Shown piece by piece: positions 1 through 7,767 of a DNA stretch of 38,389 nt. This DNA comes from JADHUC01 sp964617665 (lineage in GTDB: Bacteria; Planctomycetota; Planctomycetia; Pirellulales; Pirellulaceae). The notes under the pieces are model-generated. The model was not told where the DNA came from. It did not search any database and was given only the letters and a program-made list of their open reading frames with translations. Where the stretch lies: the NCBI GenBank assembly GCA_964617665.1, contig CAZUAH010000079.1, positions 1-38,389 on the forward strand, written 5' to 3'. The position numbers and the translations under genes are program-made. Each line of letters begins with the position of its first letter. Within the stretch, counting starts at the first letter, position 1.

Positions 1-89
1 TCCTTCAGCAAAGCGCGCGCCTCCCCCTCTACCGTTCTGGTGTACGCTCACCTTGAAACGACGGCCTCGGAGGGCCATCGTACTCGATT

Positions 90-338
90 TCAATGCAACT
101 GTAGAGTAATGCCAAAGCCCAGTGCCAGAAAGACGAGCGCAGCGATGGCTTTGACCGCCGGTGACATCTGTCTTGCCGAATCCTTGGATTTTGAAAAGAC
201 GACCCCAGCAGCAGCGAGAAGGATGGCAACACCAACACCCGTCAACCCCCACTGGAAGATTGAGAGTCCACGCTCGTAACGTGCCTGCTGGGCAAATGAC
301 ATCAAGTATTGCATGGAAGCATACCTCGAAGGATTCAT
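90..338 (-). CDS. Small two-helix membrane protein, unknown function
   Basis: I do not recognise this 82-residue protein. It has two clear hydrophobic stretches, at about residues 27-48 (LSIFQWGLTGVGVAILLAAAG) and 62-80, joined by a short basic loop containing KSKDSAR, so it is probably an integral inner-membrane protein. It reads ATG to TGA on the minus strand. It lies downstream of the WD40-like gene in the same direction, with about 90 bases between them. A clear Shine-Dalgarno site is not visible; GGAACC lies just upstream of the ATG. Two well-placed helices and a shared strand make it more likely to be real than the overlapping reading frames. Confidence 0.55.
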   Translation of the reverse strand: MNPSRYASMQYLMSFAQQARYERGLSIFQWGLTGVGVAILLAAAGVVFSKSKDSARQMSPAVKAIAALVFLALGFGITLQLH

Positions 339-428
339 TTAGGTTCCACGACAACCATTCTGACCCACTCGCGGCTGCGAGGGAATGCGGTGGCGCCGGT
401 CGCAAGGGGCAGCGGTTCGGCTGGCTAT

Positions 429-1604
429 TCACTGTTGGGTGCTACGAGAGTCGTTGTCAACAGCTCTCGCTTTCAACGACAACCGCCAAGCGACATAGCT
501 CCAGACCGCCAAGACACAAGCAGGCAAAGTCCAAGGCCATCTATACCGACCCGGTGGACTTGATGACCATTGACGTTTCCCAGTGCGAACGTCAACCAAT
601 GTCACCTTGCCGCCATTGTCGCCAACCGCAAGCGACTGGCCGTCCGGTGAGAATGCGATCGTAGTGGCCCAATCGAACGGCACGAATTTGGCTGGTTCGC
701 CAGACGCAAGGTTGTAGATCACAACATTTTCGGCATCAAGCAGTGCAGCGTTTTGTCCGTCGTTCGATATGCAACAAGCGCGGCAATGTCTGGAATCGGT
801 CAGATTCGAGACGATGTTACCAGAGAAATCGTAGCGACGAACCCAGGCATCCGAACAAACGAGCAGCGTATCATTGGGTGCGACCGCCATTGCCGTGATT
901 CGTGGCTCGGAACCTTCAATAATGGTCGTCGATTGCGTGCCAGTCGAGATGTCCCAAACATGGATCCCCTTAACGCTGGCCATGACAAGTCGCATCTCGT
1001 CGCCGGAAAAAGCGAGCAGTGGAGCGTGCAGAAACGGAAGGTATAAACCATCGGCTTGAACTTGCATCACTGAATCGCCGGTCGTGGTTTCGTAGACGGT
1101 GACGTCGTCCCAACTGCTGGTAGCAACCAGTCGCCCGGACTTGGATAGCGAAAAACCTGACGCAGGACGTTGTAGTCGCACAGCAAGTGTTTTCGTCTGT
1201 CCATCAAGGGCGTATTGTGTGAGGTTGCCACCACCAAATTCCAGTGCCACAAGGTGATCGCTCACGGGATTAAGGGCGATGGATGTGCGACCAGCTGCCC
1301 ATAAGGCGAACGCCGGTCCCTGGTTACCTGGCTTGAAGTCTCGATGCAGGATTCCCAAAGCGGTGCCGTCTGACGCGGCGAGGATGCTCAACGTTCGTGA
1401 AACGTTGGCAATATAGTGTTTCCCTGGCGTGCGTGAATTGCGAGCGTTCATTTTCGACACAGCAATTCGCGATCCATCCGGCGAGAACGACACGCACCCA
1501 ATCTGTGTGTATCGTCGGCCACAACCTTCGCTCCGAATGAAGGCCAAAACAATCGCTACGAGAGCCGTAGCCATAAGTAGTTGAGCTAGGGTGAACCGAG
1601 GCAT
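429..1604 (-). CDS. Membrane-anchored WD40-repeat-like protein
   Basis: This 391-residue protein starts with a helix (FTLAQLLMATALVAIVLAFI, about residues 4-23) of the type seen in many planctomycete small membrane proteins. Several WD40-like blades follow. Recognisable blade pieces include CVSFSPDGSRIAVS, GFSLSKSGRLVATSSWDDVTVY, LVMASVKGIHVWDISTG and TIAFSPDGQSLAVGDNGGKV. A second hydrophobic segment (about 355-375) precedes a short basic tail. The likely shape is a beta-propeller held at the membrane at both ends. WD40 propellers are usually protein-interaction platforms, and no enzyme motif is visible. It follows the radical SAM gene on the same strand across a 353-base gap holding a partial repeat copy. 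Confidence 0.7.
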   Translation of the reverse strand: MPRFTLAQLLMATALVAIVLAFIRSEGCGRRYTQIGCVSFSPDGSRIAVSKMNARNSRTPGKHYIANVSRTLSILAASDGTALGILHRDFKPGNQGPAFALWAAGRTSIALNPVSDHLVALEFGGGNLTQYALDGQTKTLAVRLQRPASGFSLSKSGRLVATSSWDDVTVYETTTGDSVMQVQADGLYLPFLHAPLLAFSGDEMRLVMASVKGIHVWDISTGTQSTTIIEGSEPRITAMAVAPNDTLLVCSDAWVRRYDFSGNIVSNLTDSRHCRACCISNDGQNAALLDAENVVIYNLASGEPAKFVPFDWATTIAFSPDGQSLAVGDNGGKVTLVDVRTGKRQWSSSPPGRYRWPWTLPACVLAVWSYVAWRLSLKARAVDNDSRSTQQ

Positions 1605-1957
1605 TGATTTTCAGGCCACCGGTGCCTAACACCGGACCCGTCCGTGCCGAAGATTACGATAGACAGCCGTCGCCGCTGTGAACGAAGCGGACGACGGGGA
1701 ATAGCGACCATTCAAACATCCACAAAACGCCGCCTCTCTGCAGTCAGAATCCGTCTGTGCCGGACCTTCCAGCGGATGAAGTGCGGAGTGCGATGCGGCA
1801 TGCCCCGATCACCGTCTCCAAGGCTCGGCACGTGGGCTCCGTTCTGACCTCGCGCGGTCCTGCCGCCCCCCTCCGTCAAGTTTCTGAAGTGGCCCAATCA
1901 GTGTCATTGGAGAAAACTGTCGCTCACCCATGCACGATGGGCGGATAGTGCCGGTGC
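1605..1957. other. Intergenic gap with a degenerate repeat copy
   Basis: There is no convincing gene in this 353-base stretch. It contains the first half of the dispersed repeat at about 1681-1700 and a much degraded version of the rest up to about 1790. A small palindrome, CCGGTGCCTAACACCGG, lies around 1619-1636, just upstream of the WD40-like start. It could be a regulatory hairpin. Confidence 0.4.
1681..1790 (+). repeat. Dispersed ~100-bp repeat, partial copy (copy 1)
   Basis: The left part, AACGAAGCGGACGACGGGGAA, matches the start of the other copies. The CCATTGTG core is missing or strongly mutated. A loose trace of the remainder can be seen on the minus strand (CATCCGCTGG, CCGGCACA). 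On the minus strand the left part can fold as CCGCT-TCGTTCAC-AGCGG, like the small hairpin in other copies. Confidence 0.45.
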
Positions 1958-3559
1958 CTATCCTTCTCCGCTCACGGTCGCGGCTTCACTATCCTCCTTA
2001 ATCCGATCAGCTGTATCGAGGGATAGGGTTCCGTCATTTGGGCGCAAGCGACGGTCGGCTCCACCGGCCTCACGACGTTGCGCCCCGGGCAAGAGCTGTC
2101 TGGCGAGCGATCCCGACACGCTTCCTGGCTTGGCAAACTTCATTCGGAAGAGGAAGTCGTAGATCTCCGCGAACCAGACAGCGGTGATGCGCGGAAAGCA
2201 CCATCGCAAGAGGCGACGCACTTCTCGGTCACGATGGGTGAACATCCTCCAAAACCATCGCCACCTGACGTGGACGAACAGCTCTGTGGTCTTCACCCAA
2301 GCGAACAGGGCACATGCTGAAAGACGCGACGAGCGCAGAACTTGACAGCGATACGTCCAGCGCTCTTGGTCCGGCTGTATGACGCTCTCGGCTGAGGTCG
2401 TGCGACCCTCCTGTGTCCATCCGTGAGGGCACAGGTACAGTGCATTTAGGAAATCCGGGGCGGACTGGCGAATCCGCCGCAGGGTACGGAACATCGTGCG
2501 GTGGGTTTCCTGGCGAAGCCCGCAGACGTAGTTGGCCACCGAGAGAATGCCGTGCTCGCGAAGCAGCGAGATGGCGCGGCACGCTGTCTCGTGCGGATTG
2601 TGTTTGCCGATTCTGCGCAGAACCTCCTCGTCATCGCTCTCAATGCCCATCAGCACAAACCGTATTCCAGCCTTGCGATACAGACTGAGAAAATCCTTGT
2701 CTCGTACTACGTCCTCGGCACACAGTGAACAGAACACCTCCAGCCGAAAAGGCAGGTTTGCCATCGCCGTCAACACCTGGACGAACTGCCGCCGGTCGGC
2801 CCCCCAGTTCTCATCAGCGATCCAAATGGAACGAACACCGTGTTCGTGGGAAAGGTACTCCAAGTCCGCGATGAAGCGCTCCACCGACCGATGCCGCCAG
2901 CGTCCCCAGTGGGGCCGCTGTCCGCAATAAGTGCAATCATGATCGCATCCTCGCGAGAATTGTACTCCCGCCATCGGTCCGGCCAAGCCGAAACCTCGGT
3001 ATAGTGACCAATCAGCAAGCTCCCACCCCACACGGTACTTGTCGAGGTCCTGGATCAATGGTTGGCGAGGGTTCACGACAACCTCACCGGCATCCGAGCG
3101 CCAAGTGATTCCCGCGACCGTCTCCAATTCTCGTGCACCGCTATCGAGAGCCGCGATCAGCCGTCGTCCGATCTCCTCTCCCTCGCCGCGCGCGACGACA
3201 TCCACAAACGGACTGTCGGCAATCAGATCCGCATGGGCGAATGTTGGATAGACACCCCCGTACACGGTCACAATGTCGGGACAGAACTTCTTGGCCGCGG
3301 CGAACAGCCGAAGGGATGCTGGATTGGCGGCTGTGGACCCGGAATGGCCCACCAACAGGGCACGAGGCCGACGCGCCGCCACCTCGCGGGCTGCCCGTGA
3401 CGCCGACAGCCCCAAAGCATCCGCATCCAGCAGCTCCACCTCATGTCCGTCATCTGAGATCGGACCGCCGACCATCAGCAGACCGAGCGGAAGGTGGAAT
3501 CCTACGCCGACCCGATTGCTCAGGTTCCTTAAGGGCGGGTTTACCAATAGGACTTTCAT
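1958..3559 (-). CDS. B12-binding/radical SAM protein, BchE-type
   Basis: This 533-residue protein has the two-domain layout of cobalamin-dependent radical SAM enzymes. The N-terminal B12-binding-like Rossmann domain (about 1-165) starts MKVLLVNPP and carries SDDGHEVELLDADALG. The radical SAM core carries C205-x3-C209-x2-C212 (FSRGCDHDCTYCGQR). From FSRGC to the C-terminus it resembles anaerobic Mg-protoporphyrin IX monomethyl ester cyclase (BchE): RWRHR, EHGV, IADEN, DDIVRD-like EDVVRDKDFL, REHGILSVANYV and a late WFAEIYDFLFR. BchE uses B12, SAM and a 4Fe-4S cluster to form ring E of bacteriochlorophyll. No other chlorophyll gene is in the window, so the substrate may differ. The ATG has GAAGGTG upstream. 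The last 50 or so residues are low-complexity and probably not part of the fold. Confidence 0.8.
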   Translation of the reverse strand: MKVLLVNPPLRNLSNRVGVGFHLPLGLLMVGGPISDDGHEVELLDADALGLSASRAAREVAARRPRALLVGHSGSTAANPASLRLFAAAKKFCPDIVTVYGGVYPTFAHADLIADSPFVDVVARGEGEEIGRRLIAALDSGARELETVAGITWRSDAGEVVVNPRQPLIQDLDKYRVGWELADWSLYRGFGLAGPMAGVQFSRGCDHDCTYCGQRPHWGRWRHRSVERFIADLEYLSHEHGVRSIWIADENWGADRRQFVQVLTAMANLPFRLEVFCSLCAEDVVRDKDFLSLYRKAGIRFVLMGIESDDEEVLRRIGKHNPHETACRAISLLREHGILSVANYVCGLRQETHRTMFRTLRRIRQSAPDFLNALYLCPHGWTQEGRTTSAESVIQPDQERWTYRCQVLRSSRLSACALFAWVKTTELFVHVRWRWFWRMFTHRDREVRRLLRWCFPRITAVWFAEIYDFLFRMKFAKPGSVSGSLARQLLPGAQRREAGGADRRLRPNDGTLSLDTADRIKEDSEAATVSGEG

Positions 3560-3718
3560 GAGCTGGCACCTTCAATCCACTCGCAGTCCTGTCCATCCCC
3601 GTGGCTCTGCGGAAGCGACTGCATCAACCCACCATCGAATTCTAACCAGACGTGTCCGCTTGCTCGGTCCCGTTCACCTGCCTCTGTCGTAGCCGCGTCG
3701 AAGAGTATCTTCGCCGTG

Positions 3719-3808
3719 AACGAAGCAGCGACCTGACCAACCCCATTGTGCCACACCGGCGGTTGGAAGGGAATCTACATCCCCGCTCCATCACAGCGGC
3801 GAGCGGAC
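3719..3808 (+). repeat. Dispersed ~100-bp repeat (copy 2)
   Basis: This is a full copy: AACGAAGCAGCGACC, then the core CCCCATTGTGCCACACCGGCGG at 3741-3762, then GGAAGGGAATCTACATCCCC and an AGCGGCGAGCGGA end. It begins just after the TAA of the YkgJ-type gene as read on the minus strand. It is closest to copy 7 (10841-10940), which shares GTGAATCTACGTCCC and AGCGGCAAGC in the same order. Confidence 0.75.
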
Positions 3809-3832
3809 GGATTCAGAATCGCTTGGATCTTC

Positions 3833-4390
3833 TTATTCTGCGAAGTCATCCCAGTCCAGTTCCTCATCCCAGGGGTCATCTGGCTCATGCCAGAGTTCGT
3901 CCTTCAAACGTTCGAACACGTTGAAAACGATGGGGCAGATCGAGCAGTTTTCTACTACTCGGATCAGTCGGAAGACGAATTCTTCCTTGTGCAAGTGCGG
4001 GAACGAGCGGCAGTCCTCTGGCCGGGACGCGTAGGCTGTGCAGCGGTTGGCTTGGAGAAGTGGGCAGGGCTTCTTGTTGAAGGTGAACGTTTCCTTTTCC
4101 TCCCCCGGAACAAGGAAGCGGTCCGTCACTTCCTGTTCTGACAAGTTCAGCCCGGAGGCCAGCCTCGCGACATCGGATGCATGGAGAACCGGAAGCACTT
4201 CACGACAGCAGTTAGCGCACTCACAGCAGTCAATCTGGCCCGACACGTCGTCATAGTGCCGATGGACAATGGCGTCCAGTTCCTCTATTTCCAGATCGAC
4301 TCCTTTTAGAAAAGACCGGAAACGCCAGTTCTCGTCCTCGCGATCCTCCGCGAGCTTCGCCACTACTTTGGGATCTGTCTCAAGTTTCAT
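3833..4390 (-). CDS. YkgJ-type Cys-cluster (zinc/iron-chelating) protein
   Basis: The 185-residue protein holds C55-C56-x-C58-x2-C61-C62 (DCCECANCC), then C109 (PCPLL), C117 (RCTAY), C127 (EDCRSFP) and C149/C152. This is the pattern of the YkgJ/UPF0153 family, thought to bind zinc or an iron-sulfur cluster; the precise role is not known. The reading frame is open well upstream, but the ATG at 4390 is preferred because GAGAGG lies just before it and because the upstream part is translated repeat sequence. The C-terminus is very acidic and tryptophan-rich (DDPWDEELDWDDFAE). The gene lies between two dispersed repeat copies. Confidence 0.78.
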   Translation of the reverse strand: MKLETDPKVVAKLAEDREDENWRFRSFLKGVDLEIEELDAIVHRHYDDVSGQIDCCECANCCREVLPVLHASDVARLASGLNLSEQEVTDRFLVPGEEKETFTFNKKPCPLLQANRCTAYASRPEDCRSFPHLHKEEFVFRLIRVVENCSICPIVFNVFERLKDELWHEPDDPWDEELDWDDFAE

Positions 4391-4398
4391 TTTTCCTC

Positions 4399-4908
4399 TC
4401 ACAGCACCAGTAATCCGCCGCGACGCAGCCCGATTCCGTTGATGGGGCGTTTGGCTGCCAACAAACATCCCCGTTGAACACAAAGCGAGCGACGTGACCA
4501 TGCCCATTGTGCCACACCAGCGGCTGAATGGGAATTGGAATGGGGGGGCGGTGGGGATGCAAGCGGGCAGCGGACGATCGTAGCCCGCCTGTTCGTCTTC
4601 TGTTCGGCTAAGGTACTTGAGAGTATAGCCAAGGCGAAGAATCCCAGGCCGTAGCTCAGGAAGATTGCATTCAACCAACGCCGGTATTGCTTTGCTTCAA
4701 CAGCGTCCTCCGTGTCTTGGATGAGTTGCCGTAACAACTTGATGACAACAAGTGTTTGGAGAGGTTTCAGCCTCTCAAACCCAAAACACTTCTCGGTAGG
4801 CCAGATTCCTGCCTTCTTGGTCTTCCTGGTAACCCAAATGAAAATCACGGACGACGCAATGATTGCCGGAAAGAATAACAGGTTAAGCACGATTGCAGGT
4901 GTCGGCAT
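4399..4908 (-). CDS. Small membrane protein with a repeat-encoded tail
   Basis: The protein is 169 residues from the ATG at 4908; a TTG at 4926 is possible. Hydrophobic helices lie at about residues 6-26 (AIVLNLLFFPAIIASSVIFIW) and 79-100 (LNAIFLSYGLGFFALAILSS), with a basic segment between them. No family is recognised. From about residue 112 onward the protein is the translation of a dispersed repeat copy (AAGVAQWAWSRRSLC), so the native protein probably ended near there and the stop now used lies beyond the repeat. It ends 8 bases before the YkgJ-type start and is possibly co-transcribed with it. Confidence 0.55.
   Translation of the reverse strand: MPTPAIVLNLLFFPAIIASSVIFIWVTRKTKKAGIWPTEKCFGFERLKPLQTLVVIKLLRQLIQDTEDAVEAKQYRRWLNAIFLSYGLGFFALAILSSTLAEQKTNRRATIVRCPLASPPPPHSNSHSAAGVAQWAWSRRSLCVQRGCLLAAKRPINGIGLRRGGLLVL
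4476..4574 (+). repeat. Dispersed ~100-bp repeat (copy 3)
   Basis: The copy reads AACACAAAGCGAGCGACGTGA, then the core GCCCATTGTGCCACACCAGCGG at 4502-4523, then CTGAATGGGAATTGGAATGG, a G-rich run and GCGGGCAGCGGACGATCG. It lies inside the reading frame of the small membrane protein and supplies its last 50-60 codons. Confidence 0.75.
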
Positions 4909-4924
4909 CGTAACGTCTGATGGC

Positions 4925-5010
4925 AAGTGTCACGCGGTGCGCCCAAACCCATTGTGTCACACCAGCGGCTGGACGGGAATCCGAAGGGAGCCAAGGCCCA
5001 GGGGACGCAT
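4925..5010 (+). repeat. Dispersed ~100-bp repeat (copy 4)
   Basis: The core is ACCCATTGTGTCACACCAGCGG at about 4947-4968, followed by CTGGACGGGAATCCGAAGG. The left part is diverged (GTGTCACGCGGTGCGCCC instead of AAGCGGACGACGTG). It lies between the VWA fusion stop and the small membrane gene start. Confidence 0.65.
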
Positions 5011-5081
5011 TGCCATGAGCAACAATACCGCCAACGAGTGATCGAAAACGACCACCGACGCGTAAAGCAGCTAGGTTGCGG

Positions 5082-7757
5082 TCACTGTCTACTCAATTCG
5101 TCGGCACGGCCGACGATTTTCAGGAATTCGTCCCGGTAGCCGGTCGTATCGCCGCTGGCGGCTTTTCGAGCGATCTCCAGGACGCTCGCGTAGGTGGCGT
5201 TGCCTTTGAATTGCGAGTCGCGCAGGAGCATGCCGAATGCCGCGACCGCGGCGGCGAAGCGGAAGTCGCGGCTCGCCTTGTCGAACTTCGGACCGGCGTC
5301 GCGAAGTCTGAACTCCAGCTTGGTGCTGGTGTCGCCGTCGGGCGGCTTGAAACGGATTTTCAGCGTGAGCAACTCGCCGCTCTGGGCCGCCTCGCTCGGC
5401 TGCGTCTTCGCCTGGTAGCGGAGATCGTCCACAGGCGGAACCGTTACGCTGTCCGCGGCATCCGAGGGTACGATTTCGTACAGGGCAGTCACCGTGTGGC
5501 CGGCGCCGATTTCACCCGCGTCTTTCTTGTCGTCGTTGAAGTCCTGGGCCGCCAGCATGCGGTTTTGGTAGCCGATCAATCGATAGGCTGCCACTTCATT
5601 CGGGTTGAATTCGATCTGGATCTTCACGTCCTTGGCGATCGTGATCAATGTGCCGCTCATCTGCTCGACCAGCACTTTGCGTGCTTCGGTCGCTGTGTCG
5701 ATGAAGGCATAGTTGCCGTTGCCTTTGTTCGAGATCTGTTCCAGCATGGAATCGTTGTGATTGCCCATGCCGAATCCCAACACCGACAGGAATACGCCGG
5801 TCTTGGCGTTCTTTTCGGCCAATCGTACTAACTCGTCCGTACCGGTAACTCCGACATTGAAATCGCCGTCCGTGCACAGCATCACACGGTTCACTCCGCC
5901 CTTGATGAAGTTGCCCAGCACCGTTTGATAGGCAAGCCGGATACCCTGCCCGCCATTGGTCGAGCCGCCGGCGTGCAGCCGATCCAGGGCGTCCATGATC
6001 ACTTGTTTGTGATCACCTGTCGTGGAATCCAGGACCATGCCCGCCGCCCCGGCGTACACGACGATGGCCACGCGGTCATTTTCGCCGAGTTGATCCACCA
6101 GCATCTTCATGCCGCGTTTCAGCAGCGGCAGTTTGTTCTGCGGGCTCATCGAACCGGATACGTCCAGCAGGAATACCAGGTTGGTGGCGGGCCGTTTGTC
6201 CATTTGGATTTCCCGGCCCTTGATCCCAATACGGACTAGCCGATGTTTCGGCTCCCACGGGCATTTGGCCGCCTCGATGTGCGCCGCGAACGGCTGGTCG
6301 CCCGTTGGCGGAGCGTAGTCGTAAGGGAAATAGTTGATTAGCTCTTCAATGCGCACCGCGTCCGGACGCGGCAGGTGGCGTTGCTCCATCAGGTACATGC
6401 GGACCTTGGAGTACGACGCCGTGTCCACGTCGATCGAAAAGGTGGATAGGGGCTCCTGCTTCACTTCTTGGAACGGGTTCTCTACGATCGGTGCGAACTT
6501 GTCGCCGCCAATGCCTGGGCCGGCGCCGCGATCGGGGCGGTCTCTTGGTGGGGCTGGCGCAGGCCTGCCGAGAATCGCTCGAGCCGAGTACGGCGCTGGT
6601 CCGTCTCCATTCATTTTCACATTCTGACCGTCGTCACGGATGGCCGTTCGCAGCAACACGGCCAAGTCCGTGCCCTCGGACATGAATTGCACCGAGCCAT
6701 CGACAAATGCGGTCAACACACCGCCGGGATGAGGCGATTGCAGCGGGTTGTTGATGCCGTGATCCTCGCTGCAGCCGGGGAACGCGGATTTGCCGAGCAC
6801 GCCTTTGTACCCCGGCGGATATCTGACCGTCGCGATGTTATAGCAGTCGTACGCTGGCGGCGGACCGGCGGGCCGGTTGGCCTGAGCCGGCGGCACCGGC
6901 TGGGTCGCGGCCGTGCCGGACAGGAACCCGCCACCCGCCGTCGTGCTGGCGGCCTGAGGACCAGTCCCTCGTGTGTCCCAACCGGGGTCGCCGTGGTACA
7001 GGGTCGAGACCTTGCCGTCGATATCCCGCAGCCAATCCGATTGCTCGCCCACGACCATCGTGTTGGACGTTCCGTCCGTGCAGTTCATCATGCTGGTGTA
7101 CGTGCATGGGGGCAGTATCCCGCTGGCGGTGATGATTCCGCCGGACACGTGGCCGACTCCCTTGTGCCGATTGTGGTAGATTCGTGTGGCGTTGGGCAAC
7201 AATTTCGAGGCGCCGCCAGCCGCCAGGTAATCCGGCGAGTTGGCCGCAATGTCGCAACCGCCGGCGATCCCCACGTACGACGGCAGAATGACGGGACCGT
7301 CGGGTTCCTCCGTCATCGGCAGCGGACTGGACGGGCAACGCATCATTTCGGGTGTCAATCGTTTGAGCGGCGCTCCGGAGATGTGGGCGTTGGCATTCTG
7401 GGCGTTGAATGCGGCATTGCCTGGCGCACCTGGTTGCTGGAGTTTCATGAGCTGGTCGTAGGCGTTCCGGTTTTCCGCATAGGGAAGTATGCCGACCCAC
7501 CACGACGGTCCGATCCTTGCGGAATCGCCTGCCGCACCGGCGTGCATCGCGCCCGACGGAAAGGTCTTGTAGCTATCGTGGTACTTCTGTAGCGCGAGGG
7601 CGATCATCTTCAGGTTGTTATTGCACTGCGTCTTTCGCGCTGCCTCGCGCGAGACTTGAATCGCTGGAATCAGCAGAGCCAACAGGCCACAGATGATTAC
7701 GACAACGATCAACAATTCGACCAACGTGTAGCCACGAGTCCTGCTGGTATGAGTCAT
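5082..7757 (-). CDS. Pseudopilin/DUF1559 fused to a YfbK-type VWA protein
   Basis: This 891-residue fusion begins with a type IV pilin-like N-terminus: G9 is followed by YTLVE, so prepilin peptidase would cut after G9, then a long helix. A DUF1559 domain follows, with REAARKTQCNNNLK and the H-X9-DG motif at H343/D353/G354. After a Pro/Gly/Arg linker (about 385-425) comes a YfbK-type block: STFSIDVDTASYS, RIEELINYFPY, then a VWA domain with a MIDAS (D532-V-S534-G-S536, T600, D630) and the long C-terminal region typical of YfbK. DUF1559 proteins are secreted pseudopilins abundant in planctomycetes; VWA domains bind metal and protein partners. The product is probably a surface or periplasmic adhesion or assembly factor. 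It lies 10 bases downstream of the zinc-ribbon gene, probably in one operon. Confidence 0.85.
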   Translation of the reverse strand: MTHTSRTRGYTLVELLIVVVIICGLLALLIPAIQVSREAARKTQCNNNLKMIALALQKYHDSYKTFPSGAMHAGAAGDSARIGPSWWVGILPYAENRNAYDQLMKLQQPGAPGNAAFNAQNANAHISGAPLKRLTPEMMRCPSSPLPMTEEPDGPVILPSYVGIAGGCDIAANSPDYLAAGGASKLLPNATRIYHNRHKGVGHVSGGIITASGILPPCTYTSMMNCTDGTSNTMVVGEQSDWLRDIDGKVSTLYHGDPGWDTRGTGPQAASTTAGGGFLSGTAATQPVPPAQANRPAGPPPAYDCYNIATVRYPPGYKGVLGKSAFPGCSEDHGINNPLQSPHPGGVLTAFVDGSVQFMSEGTDLAVLLRTAIRDDGQNVKMNGDGPAPYSARAILGRPAPAPPRDRPDRGAGPGIGGDKFAPIVENPFQEVKQEPLSTFSIDVDTASYSKVRMYLMEQRHLPRPDAVRIEELINYFPYDYAPPTGDQPFAAHIEAAKCPWEPKHRLVRIGIKGREIQMDKRPATNLVFLLDVSGSMSPQNKLPLLKRGMKMLVDQLGENDRVAIVVYAGAAGMVLDSTTGDHKQVIMDALDRLHAGGSTNGGQGIRLAYQTVLGNFIKGGVNRVMLCTDGDFNVGVTGTDELVRLAEKNAKTGVFLSVLGFGMGNHNDSMLEQISNKGNGNYAFIDTATEARKVLVEQMSGTLITIAKDVKIQIEFNPNEVAAYRLIGYQNRMLAAQDFNDDKKDAGEIGAGHTVTALYEIVPSDAADSVTVPPVDDLRYQAKTQPSEAAQSGELLTLKIRFKPPDGDTSTKLEFRLRDAGPKFDKASRDFRFAAAVAAFGMLLRDSQFKGNATYASVLEIARKAASGDTTGYRDEFLKIVGRADELSRQ

Positions 7758-7767
7758 AATTCACTCC

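Noticed and set aside
1624..1630. GCCTAAC, a perfect integron-type core site
   Set aside because: Such 7-base degenerate matches occur by chance every kilobase or so, and it is not conserved in the repeat copies. The attC reading of the array therefore rests only on arrangement, not on core sites.
3833..4678. 281-codon form of the YkgJ-type protein
   Set aside because: The first 96 codons are repeat sequence and overlap the small membrane protein; GAGAGG before the ATG at 4390 fits the shorter protein.
6468..7592. 374-codon plus-strand frame inside the VWA fusion
   Set aside because: It is opposite a strongly supported gene and its translation has no domain or normal composition, so it is a shadow.
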